The translations under genes were made by a program, and so were the position numbers. From Bacillota bacterium (GTDB taxonomy: Bacteria > Bacillota_I > Bacilli_A > RF39 > UBA660), in the NCBI GenBank assembly GCA_018381595.1, contig JAGZRP010000065.1, positions 1 through 5,642 of the forward strand: DNA of 5,642 nt, in the 5' to 3' direction. The notes beneath the pieces were generated by a model. It did no database searches, was not told the origin of the DNA, and worked only from the letters and a program-made list of their open reading frames with translations. This document shows, in pieces, positions 1 to 5,642 of the stretch. Position 1 is the stretch's first letter; every line of letters starts with the position of its first letter.

Positions 1-2186
1 ATAAAGATTTGTTACAGTTAATTAGTCCAGATGTTGATATGAAGTTATTAAAACAGAAGGATTACATTCGATACAATGAAGAAACATTTTTTGAAGATTA
101 CGGGATTATGCCAAAAAGAGTGGTAGACTTAAAAGCATTGCAAGGAGATCCTTCTGATAATATTCCTGGAGTCAAAGGAATTGGAGAAAAGACAGCTTTA
201 AAATTATTACGCCAATATCAAACGTTAGATGGGGTATATGAGCATATCGATGAAATAAAGGGAAGTATTCATGATAAATTAGTAGCGGATAAAGAAAACG
301 CCTATCAAAGTTATTATCTTGCAACGATTGTAAAAGATGTCGATATGGAAATCTCTTTAGAGGATATTAAATGTCGTGAAAAAGAGCATGAAAAGTTAGA
401 AAAGTTATACGAAGAATTAGAATTTTATTCTTTCCTAAAAAAAGAACAAGAATATATTAAAAAAGAACCGAAAAAGGAAGAAACAGTAACCATTATTGAA
501 GATATTAAAGAAATAGAAATCAACGGGGACTGTGCAGTTTATTTAGAAATTTTAGGAACAAATTATCATCATAGCAAAATTCTTGGAATGTCGGTTTATG
601 ATGGAGAGCATCTCTATTTCTTAACAAAGGATGCGATTTTAAAGAAGCCCGATTTCTTATTTCAAAATGAGAAGTATACCTATGATGCAAAGAAAGTATC
701 GGTTGCTTTAAAATGGTTGGGAATTGAAGTAGAAAATATTACCTTTGATACTATGATTGCAGGTTATTTATTAGATTATAATGTCAAAGAGGATATTAGC
801 TATCTAGCAAATAATTTTGATTATGAGATTCCTTTTTATGAAACCATTTATGGGAAGACAAATTTTAAAGAACCTGCTCTCGATCAAGTCGCACTTTATG
901 CAGGTAAAAAAGTCAAGTTTATTTATGAGTCTAAAAATATGTTGACAGAAAAATTAGAAAAAGAAGGCTTGATGGAGCTATTTGAAAAAATTGAATTACC
1001 ACTTGCTTTTGTGCTAGGGGATATGGAATACCAAGGTGTCTATTTAGACAAACAATCGCTGATTGAAATGGGAGCTGAAATCAAAGAAAATGTGAGTCGC
1101 TTAGAACAAGAAATTTATAAGTTGGCTGGCTGTGAATTTTTGATTAGTTCACCAAAAGAGCTTGGAAATGTATTATTTGAAAAGCTTGGTCTACCACATG
1201 GTAAAAAAGGAGCAAGAGGGTATTCTACCGCAGCTGACGTGTTAGAAAAGTTACGAGATAAACATGAAATTATTGATAAAATACTAGAGTATCGTATGAT
1301 TACCAAACTTTATACAACTTATATTGAAGGATTACTTCATATGGTAAAAGAAGATGGAAAAATACATACTATTTATACACAGACATTAACTCGTACTGGT
1401 CGTTTATCATCTATTGAACCAAACCTTCAAAATATTCCTGTGAGAACTGAATATGGAAGGTTAATACGTAAAGCATTTGTGCCAAGTGAGAACTGTGTCA
1501 TTTTAGGTGGTGATTATTCACAAATAGAACTTCGTATTCTAGCCCATATGGCAAAAGTGGATGCATTAATAGAAGCGTTCAAAAGTAATCTAGATATTCA
1601 TACCAAAACGGCAAGTGATATTTTCCACATTACTCCAGAAGAGGTAACCAAACAAATGAGACGGATTGCCAAAGCTGTTAATTTTGGAATTATTTATGGA
1701 ATTAGTAGTTTTGGACTAAGTGAAAATTTAAATATTTCAGTAGGAGAAGCAAAGACCTTTATTGAAAACTATTTAACAACTTATCCTGGTATTCAAGAAT
1801 ATATGGATAATCAAATTAAACAAGCTTATATTGATGGTTATGTTACAACACTTTTCCACAGGAAAAGAATTATCAAAGAATTAGAAAATAGTAATTATAT
1901 GATTCGTCATCAAGGAGAGAGAATGGCTTTGAATACGCCAATTCAAGGAACCAGTGCCGATATTATTAAAAAAGCAATGGTAGACATTCATGCTGAATTA
2001 AAGAAAAGAAAATTAAAAACAAAAATGATATTACAAGTACACGATGAACTTTTATTTGACTGTGTGAAAGAAGAAATGGAAGAAGTAAGAGCACTTGTCA
2101 AAGAAAAAATGGAACAAGTCATTCAATTAGAGGTTCCATTAAAAGTAGATATTGCCTTTGGAAATAATTGGTATGAAGCAAAATAA
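1..2186 (+). CDS. polA: DNA polymerase I, 5'-truncated by window edge
   Basis: Family A DNA polymerase that fills gaps and removes RNA primers in replication and repair. The reading frame is open from base 3 and starts inside a conserved DKDLLQL-type stretch, so about 140 N-terminal residues of the 5'-nuclease domain lie outside; the TTG at 9 is not the start. Counting the codon at 9 as residue 1, the order is: the 5'-nuclease helix-hairpin-helix (GDPSDNIPG 46-54, GIGEKTA 57-63); a 3'-5' exonuclease-like domain (about 165-315); then the polymerase domain. This carries motif A DYSQIELR (502-509, metal ligand D502), the O-helix R551/R552, K555, F559, Y563, and motif C QVHDE (676-680, D679). All polymerase catalytic residues are present. 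F559 fits the normal preference for dNTPs over ddNTPs. The exonuclease site looks degenerate: the DTE motif is replaced near 178-181 and the third aspartate region reads YAGKKVKF; only FDTM (D247) remains. It is probably proofreading-deficient, as in Bacillus and Taq enzymes. It ends in TAA within a terminator. Confidence 0.97.
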   Translation, partial: KDLLQLISPDVDMKLLKQKDYIRYNEETFFEDYGIMPKRVVDLKALQGDPSDNIPGVKGIGEKTALKLLRQYQTLDGVYEHIDEIKGSIHDKLVADKENAYQSYYLATIVKDVDMEISLEDIKCREKEHEKLEKLYEELEFYSFLKKEQEYIKKEPKKEETVTIIEDIKEIEINGDCAVYLEILGTNYHHSKILGMSVYDGEHLYFLTKDAILKKPDFLFQNEKYTYDAKKVSVALKWLGIEVENITFDTMIAGYLLDYNVKEDISYLANNFDYEIPFYETIYGKTNFKEPALDQVALYAGKKVKFIYESKNMLTEKLEKEGLMELFEKIELPLAFVLGDMEYQGVYLDKQSLIEMGAEIKENVSRLEQEIYKLAGCEFLISSPKELGNVLFEKLGLPHGKKGARGYSTAADVLEKLRDKHEIIDKILEYRMITKLYTTYIEGLLHMVKEDGKIHTIYTQTLTRTGRLSSIEPNLQNIPVRTEYGRLIRKAFVPSENCVILGGDYSQIELRILAHMAKVDALIEAFKSNLDIHTKTASDIFHITPEEVTKQMRRIAKAVNFGIIYGISSFGLSENLNISVGEAKTFIENYLTTYPGIQEYMDNQIKQAYIDGYVTTLFHRKRIIKELENSNYMIRHQGERMALNTPIQGTSADIIKKAMVDIHAELKKRKLKTKMILQVHDELLFDCVKEEMEEVRALVKEKMEQVIQLEVPLKVDIAFGNNWYEAK

Positions 2187-2210
2187 AAGAAACAATTTGT
2201 TTCTTTTTTT
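2185..2210 (+). terminator. Intrinsic terminator of polA
   Basis: A 9-bp perfect stem, AAAAGAAAC (2185-2193) with GTTTCTTTT (2199-2207), encloses the 5-nt loop AATTT, and the T run continues to 2210. The left arm begins inside the polA TAA stop (2184-2186), so transcription should end almost directly after translation. The stem is AT-rich and only moderately stable, but its position and T run are typical. It separates polA from the promoter that follows five bases later. Confidence 0.8.
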
Positions 2211-2214
2211 ATAT

Positions 2215-2242
2215 TTGACATGAATTTCTAATATGATATAAT
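2215..2242 (+). promoter_or_regulatory. Sigma-A type promoter of the metallophosphoesterase gene
   Basis: A perfect -35 TTGACA (2215-2220) and a perfect -10 TATAAT (2237-2242) are separated by 16 bp, with a TGA just before the -10 that gives an extended -10 (TGnTATAAT). Transcription should start near 2249, leaving a leader of about 20 nt. The Shine-Dalgarno site AGAGGGG (2257-2263) lies 6 nt before the ATG. The match to consensus suggests strong, constitutive expression; no operator-like repeat was seen around it. Confidence 0.85.
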
Positions 2243-2269
2243 AAGCAACAATGAAAAGAGGGGACTCCT

Positions 2270-3217
2270 ATGTCTAAGAAAATCTATTTAAATAAGCATG
2301 ATATTAAGACAAAAAAAGATATTCATACCCGTTTTGCAGTATTTTCTGATTTGCACTACAATAAAACATTTCCAAAAGAAAGTTTAGATACTATCAAAGA
2401 TGTGTTAGTAAAACAAAATCCAGATTATGTAGTCATACCAGGGGATATTTTAGATGAAGCAAAAATTATTGAAAATGAAGAGCATGCGAAAATAATTGAA
2501 GATTTTTTATATGGAATCGGTGAATGTTCAAATGTAGTGATATCGCTTGGAAATCATGACTTATTTAATAGCGAACAGCAAGGAAGAAAACAAGTGTGGA
2601 AGCAAGTAGAAGTAGGTCGTTCTTTCTTAAAAAAATTACAAGAAGATAAAAATATTTATGTATTAGATAATGAAACAAAATTCATTGGAGACGTGATGTT
2701 TACTGGATTTAATCCATTTGATTCTATTTCTTATTATGAAAAGAAAGGATACAACAATCCAGCTGCGTTCAATCATTTGTTTCGTTCTGAAATGGGTAAG
2801 TCAAATATTTATGTGAGTCCAGAATATGATAAGTATTATCATGTGACGTTGATTCATGATCCTACGAATCCATATAGAAAAGAAGTCATAGAGCGATTAC
2901 CGCTTCTAAATCATTCTGATATGATTGTATCAGGACATCATCATAATGGAGGATGCCCAGCATGGATGACCAATCTACCTGGAAGTAGAGGGCTCATTAA
3001 TGCTTATAGTCAAATTCTACCAAATTATACACGCGGTTTTGGAAATTATCAAATAGATGAGAAAATGATTTACTATTTGATTAGTGGTGGTATTACAAAA
3101 TGGGCTGAATCGGTACAATTTAAAGGAATTCCACTTCATTTCTTAGAACACTTTTATAAGGGAAATATCGACATCATTGATGTAGAACCAGAACCTGGAT
3201 TTCAGAAAAAAAGATAA
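2270..3217 (+). CDS. Calcineurin-like metallophosphoesterase, substrate unknown
   Basis: A 315-residue protein of the binuclear-metal phosphoesterase superfamily. The family motifs are all present in order: DLH (D27, H29), GDILD (G58, D59), GNHD (94-97, N95 and H96 as ligand and catalytic positions), the IHD histidine (H196) and GHHHNGG (222-228). An active two-metal hydrolase acting on a phosphomono- or diester is therefore expected. There is no signal peptide or membrane segment, so it is probably cytoplasmic, unlike the membrane-anchored YkuE-type relatives. The first 20 residues are lysine-rich. The ATG is supported by AGAGGGG 6 nt upstream. It has its own promoter, a terminator on each side and no co-directional neighbour in an operon, so context gives no clue to substrate. 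Candidates within the superfamily include cyclic nucleotide, nucleotide-sugar lipid or protein phosphatases; the sequence does not decide between them. The family call is firm, the function open. Confidence 0.9.
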   Translation: MSKKIYLNKHDIKTKKDIHTRFAVFSDLHYNKTFPKESLDTIKDVLVKQNPDYVVIPGDILDEAKIIENEEHAKIIEDFLYGIGECSNVVISLGNHDLFNSEQQGRKQVWKQVEVGRSFLKKLQEDKNIYVLDNETKFIGDVMFTGFNPFDSISYYEKKGYNNPAAFNHLFRSEMGKSNIYVSPEYDKYYHVTLIHDPTNPYRKEVIERLPLLNHSDMIVSGHHHNGGCPAWMTNLPGSRGLINAYSQILPNYTRGFGNYQIDEKMIYYLISGGITKWAESVQFKGIPLHFLEHFYKGNIDIIDVEPEPGFQKKR

Positions 3218-3247
3218 ATCAGAAATTGATTTATCTTTTATTTTTTT
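3207..3247. terminator. Bidirectional terminator between convergent genes
   Basis: A perfect 12-bp inverted repeat, AAAGATAAATCA (3210-3221) and TGATTTATCTTT (3227-3238), has the loop GAAAT. On the + strand it is followed by a T-rich run to 3247. On the - strand the A run before 3210 becomes a U tract. It can therefore stop transcripts of both the metallophosphoesterase gene and serS. It is very compact: the left arm contains the TAA of the former (3215-3217) and the right arm touches the TAA of serS (3240-3238), leaving only 20 bases between the two coding regions. Confidence 0.85.
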
Positions 3248-4524
3248 GGTGTGATGATTTCAATCCCACCCATATAAGGTTGTAATGCGTTTGGAATCTT
3301 GATACTTCCATCTTCTTGGTAATTGTTTTCTAAGAAAGCAATTAATCCACGAGGGGTTGCTAAAACAGTATTGTTTAATGTCGCAACCAAATAATTTCCG
3401 TTTTCTCCCTTCGCACGAATTCCAAGTCTTCTTGCTTGTGCATCTCCTAGAGTAGAACAACTTCCAACTTCAAAGTATTTTTGTTGTCTTGGACTCCATG
3501 CTTCTACATCACAAGATTTTACCTTTAAGTCAGCGAGGTCTCCACTACAACATTCTAGTGTACGTACAGGAATATCTAGATTTCTAAAAAATTCTACGGT
3601 AAATGACCACATCTTATGGTACCAATCCATTGCTTCTTCTGGTTTACACAAAACAACCATTTCTTGTTTTTCAAATTGATGAACACGGTACAATCCACGT
3701 TCTTCAATTCCGTGGGCTCCCACTTCTTTTCTGAAACATGGACTATAAGAAGTTAACGTAATTGGTAATTCTTTTTCTTTGATAACTTGACCTTTAAAAC
3801 GACCAATCATAGAGTGTTCACTAGTTCCAATTAAGAATAAGTCTTCCCCCTCGATTTTATACATCATCGCATCCATCTCAGCAAAACTCATAACTCCATT
3901 CACTACATCAGAGCGAATCATAAAGGGAGGAACACAGTATGTGAACCCTTTACTAATCATGAAATCTCTTGCATAACTAAGCATTGCAGAGTGAAGTCTA
4001 GCAATATCTCCCATTAAATAATAGAATCCATTTCCAGAAGTACGACCTGCACTTTCTTTATCAAGTCCAGAATACATATCACAGATATCCGCATGATATG
4101 GGATTTCATAATTTGGAACAATTGGTTCTCCAAACTTTTCAATTTCCACATTTTCACTATCATCTTTTCCAACAGGTACAGAATCATCGATAATTTGAGG
4201 AATTATCATCATCTTTTGTTTGATTTCCTCTGTTAATGTTTGTTCTTCCTCTTCAATACTAGCAAGTTCCTCATTGATTTTTTTCACACGTTCTTTCATT
4301 TCATTTGCTTCATCAATTTTTTTCTCACGCATGAGTAATCCAATTTGGTTACTGGTTTCATTTCTCTCACTACGAAGTTCATCTCCGTGTTGTTTTAACT
4401 CACGATTTTTTTTATCCATTGCGATTACTTCATCGACAAGTGGTAATTTCGCATCTTGGAATTTCTTTCGCATATTTTCTTTTACTCGTTCAGGATTTTC
4501 TCTTACAAATTTAATATCTAACAT
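3238..4524 (-). CDS. serS: Seryl-tRNA synthetase (divergent form)
   Basis: Class II aminoacyl-tRNA synthetase that charges tRNA-Ser with serine in an ATP-dependent reaction. At 428 residues it has normal bacterial length. The N-terminal arm (about 27-105) is a charged coiled coil that in this family grips the long variable arm of tRNA-Ser. The catalytic domain has TSE (T234, E236) in the serine site, motif 2 FRKE (264-267) followed by RGLYRVHQFEKQE, and motif 3 with TLNNT (382-386) and the ATP-binding R392, then a family-typical C-terminal end ending PYMGG. Several stretches differ from the common bacterial wording: TSEHSM instead of a TAEVP-like string, LECCSGDLADLK instead of CTGDMGF-like, and LATPR instead of LAVGR. 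The start ATG (4524-4522) has AAAGGA 9 nt upstream (4539-4534). It is transcribed alone from a T-box leader and ends in a shared terminator. The function is firm; the subclass is inferred. Confidence 0.96.
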   Translation of the reverse strand: MLDIKFVRENPERVKENMRKKFQDAKLPLVDEVIAMDKKNRELKQHGDELRSERNETSNQIGLLMREKKIDEANEMKERVKKINEELASIEEEEQTLTEEIKQKMMIIPQIIDDSVPVGKDDSENVEIEKFGEPIVPNYEIPYHADICDMYSGLDKESAGRTSGNGFYYLMGDIARLHSAMLSYARDFMISKGFTYCVPPFMIRSDVVNGVMSFAEMDAMMYKIEGEDLFLIGTSEHSMIGRFKGQVIKEKELPITLTSYSPCFRKEVGAHGIEERGLYRVHQFEKQEMVVLCKPEEAMDWYHKMWSFTVEFFRNLDIPVRTLECCSGDLADLKVKSCDVEAWSPRQQKYFEVGSCSTLGDAQARRLGIRAKGENGNYLVATLNNTVLATPRGLIAFLENNYQEDGSIKIPNALQPYMGGIEIITPKK

Positions 4525-4557
4525 AGTTTCTCTTCCTTTCTTTTACAATCTAATGAC

Positions 4558-4601
4558 AAAAAAAGAATGGTATAAGGAGTGCTTTTCGCACGGTACCATC
4601 C
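4558..4601 (-). terminator. T-box attenuator terminator upstream of serS
   Basis: The arm GGATGGTA (4601-4594) pairs with TACCATTC (4572-4565) with one G-U pair, followed by seven Ts (4564-4558). The GTGC/GCAC hairpin with loop GAAAA sits inside and is kept in both alternative folds. Because GGATGGTA includes the lower antiterminator strand and the TGGT bulge, the terminator and antiterminator exclude each other. It should form when tRNA-Ser is charged and stop transcription about 35 bases before the serS start. Confidence 0.9.
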
Positions 4602-4756
4602 TTTGATTTGCTTCATTAGATAACGGCTTTCACCGGAAATGTTTACATTTCTCTGATAGGAGTAGATTTCATAGTCCTTCTTTATTCGTTTGCATCAACC
4701 ACGAACTTTCTTGAAAAGAATGGAACCATTACTTAATTCCTGTCATTGATTTATAA
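4558..4756 (-). ncRNA. T-box riboswitch controlling serS (serine-specific)
   Basis: The leader folds by hand into the standard T-box plan. Stem I base: TGACAGGA (4745-4738) with TCCTATCA (4661-4654), one mismatch. Specifier loop: AGTA (4733-4730) faces GAAA (4670-4667), the loop-E-like pair, followed by the specifier TCT (4666-4664, Ser) and an A. The upper stem is ATGGTTC (4729-4723) with GGACTAT (4677-4671), then TTCTTT/AAAGAA, a bulge with AG, GTTCGT/ACGAAT and an 11-nt distal loop. A short stem II hairpin (4651-4636) and a CGGT/GCCG hairpin ending CCGTTATC (4635-4624) follow. Antiterminator: AAGGA (4603-4599), the 7-nt bulge TGGTACC (4598-4592), GTGC-GAAAA-GCAC (4591-4579) and TCCTT (4578-4574). 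Uncharged tRNA-Ser should pair at the specifier and at TGGT to favour read-through. The transcription start near 4756 is inferred from the promoter. Confidence 0.95.
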
Positions 4757-4762
4757 ATTCAT

Positions 4763-4790
4763 ATTATCATAAATGAATAGAACTCGTCAA
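4763..4790 (-). promoter_or_regulatory. Promoter of the serS T-box transcript
   Basis: The -35 TTGACG (4790-4785) matches five of six consensus bases. The -10 GATAAT (4768-4763) matches five of six, with a 16-bp spacer. An overlapping alternative, TAATAT preceded by TGA (18-bp spacer), is also possible. The start is expected near 4756, about 11 nt before stem I of the T-box, which is the usual arrangement. Confidence 0.7.
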
Positions 4791-4808
4791 TGTCTGAATT
4801 TGTCACTT

Positions 4809-4837
4809 TTCACTATTTTCAATTTTCTACATATTCT
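4809..4837 (+). promoter_or_regulatory. Weak candidate promoter of the SGNH hydrolase gene
   Basis: TTCACT (4809-4814) and TATTCT (4832-4837) each match four of six consensus bases with a 17-bp spacer, which would start transcription near 4844 and give a leader of about 30 nt. In a region this AT-rich such matches occur by chance, so this is only the best option seen. It would be divergent from the serS promoter, with -35 boxes about 20 bp apart. Confidence 0.25.
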
Positions 4838-4874
4838 TGATTCAAAAATATGGTAAGATAAAGATGGTGAAAGT

Positions 4875-5642
4875 ATGAAGAAAAGGTATTTATTGTTCTT
4901 ATTTATTGTATTCATTTTTTCTACAAGAAATGTAAAAGCGAAAGATATTCATATTGTAGGATTAGGGGATTCGATTACAACAGGATATGGAGTTTCCAAG
5001 GAAGATAGTTATTTTTATTTATTAGTTAAAGAAATAGATAAAAAGAATTCAGGAAATGTGGTTTTTGAAAATCTATCTCAAAATGGATTGACATCTACTC
5101 AATTATTATCTCAATTGGGAAATGAATCTGTGCAAGAGAAAGTAAGAAAGACAGATTATATTTTTATGAGTATAGGCGGGAATGATTTTTTAGAAGAGTT
5201 TACCACCAACTATCAAACTTATTTTATTCCCAAAGAAACATATACATCTTTTGAAGAAGTAAAAAATAATTTACTTGCAAATATGGATAAAATTACGAGA
5301 CAGATTTATGATTTGAATCCAGATTGTAAAGTCATTTTAGTACCTCTTTATAATCCATATCGAACTATTTTAGGAGATAATGAGAATCTTTTGAAACAAT
5401 TTGATGATGCGAAGAGTAAGTATATTGAAGTGGTAAAACAAGTAAAGAATATGGAAATATCAGATGAATTGGGAACAGAACTTGAAAAACAGGAATATTT
5501 GAATACGACCGGAATGAAAAACTTAGATCCTCATCCGAATCAAAAAGGACATGAATTGATTTTTAAAATGGAAAAAGAATTATTAGAGGAATCAGGAATC
5601 ATCGAGAAGTCTTCTAACAATACATATCTTTTATTCATTGGG
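4875..5642 (+). CDS. Exported SGNH/GDSL-family hydrolase, 3' end beyond window
   Basis: An open frame of 256 codons without a stop to the window edge. It starts at an ATG with GGTGA (4866-4870) 4 nt upstream, which matches the end of the AGGAGGTGA consensus. Residues 1-22 form a signal peptide: MKKR, a hydrophobic stretch rich in F, L and I, and a VKA cleavage site before K23. The SGNH blocks follow in order: GLGDSIT (29-35, nucleophile S33), block II ending in G71 (NLSQNG), GGND (101-104, N103) and DPHPN (218-222, D218 and H220 completing the triad). All catalytic and oxyanion residues are there, so an active serine esterase, lipase or carbohydrate O-deacetylase at the cell surface is expected; the substrate is not determinable. 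After the last block, about 20 residues lead to SSNNTYLLFIG at the edge, which could begin a C-terminal membrane anchor or further domain. It is transcribed away from serS and shows no functional tie to it. Confidence 0.88.
   Translation, partial: MKKRYLLFLFIVFIFSTRNVKAKDIHIVGLGDSITTGYGVSKEDSYFYLLVKEIDKKNSGNVVFENLSQNGLTSTQLLSQLGNESVQEKVRKTDYIFMSIGGNDFLEEFTTNYQTYFIPKETYTSFEEVKNNLLANMDKITRQIYDLNPDCKVILVPLYNPYRTILGDNENLLKQFDDAKSKYIEVVKQVKNMEISDELGTELEKQEYLNTTGMKNLDPHPNQKGHELIFKMEKELLEESGIIEKSSNNTYLLFIG

Noticed and set aside
9..11. TTG as the start codon of polA
   Set aside because: The frame is open upstream to base 3 and reads K-D before the conserved LLQL, so the gene begins outside the window.
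1115..1306. 63-codon open frame on the - strand
   Set aside because: It lies wholly antisense within polA, has no ribosome binding site and no recognisable domain; it is a shadow of a conserved coding frame.
3260..3460. 66-codon open frame on the - strand
   Set aside because: It is an alternate frame inside serS overlapping conserved motif 3; the serS frame explains the sequence.
4220..4606. 128-codon open frame on the + strand
   Set aside because: It is antisense to the coiled-coil part of serS and to the T-box switch; its serine- and phenylalanine-rich composition is the complement of lysine- and glutamate-rich coding.
4665..4667. AUC (isoleucine) as the T-box specifier
   Set aside because: Known T-box loops place one A between GAA and the specifier and a purine after it; GAA-A-UCU-A fits, gives serine and agrees with the downstream serS.
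4800..4805. TTGTCA as a -35 box on the + strand
   Set aside because: No acceptable -10 box is found 16-18 bp downstream; the best candidates are 22 bp or more away.
4851..4859. TGGTAAGAT as an extended -10 for the SGNH hydrolase gene
   Set aside because: Transcription would start near 4866, inside the ribosome binding site, leaving almost no leader; the only nearby -35-like TTGATT is 11 bp away, too close.

Overview
The window is AT-rich (about one third G+C, judged by eye), uses the standard stop codons with TGG for tryptophan, and has Gram-positive style signals: TTGACA/TATAAT promoters, GA-rich Shine-Dalgarno sites, U-tract terminators and a tRNA-sensing T-box leader. This points to a low-GC Firmicute (Bacilli, Erysipelotrichia or Clostridia-like, possibly an uncultured gut lineage). 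The genus cannot be told from this sequence.

Layout: (1) 1-2186, +, the C-terminal five sixths or so of polA (DNA polymerase I), cut at its 5' end by the window edge and closed by an intrinsic terminator that overlaps its stop codon. (2) 2215-3217, +, a single-gene unit: a near-consensus promoter and a cytoplasmic calcineurin-like metallophosphoesterase of unknown substrate. (3) 3207-3247, a symmetric hairpin between convergent genes that should terminate both. (4) 3238-4524, -, serS (seryl-tRNA synthetase), a form whose C-terminal active-site half looks unlike the usual Bacillus/E. coli enzyme. (5) 4525-4790, -, the serS control region: promoter, a complete T-box riboswitch with a UCU (serine) specifier, antiterminator and competing terminator. 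(6) 4875-5642, +, an exported SGNH/GDSL-family hydrolase running off the right edge, transcribed divergently from serS.

How the parts work together: serS and its leader form one feedback circuit. Uncharged tRNA-Ser should bind the UCU specifier and the UGGU antiterminator bulge, stabilise the antiterminator and allow SerRS synthesis. Charged tRNA leaves the terminator to form. The other three genes are separate transcription units with housekeeping or unassigned roles, and nothing suggests a common pathway. No mobile element, CRISPR array, tRNA or rRNA was seen. The most noteworthy items are the resolved T-box, a 9-bp inverted repeat that brackets its switch, and the divergent SerRS. I did not find an undescribed system here.
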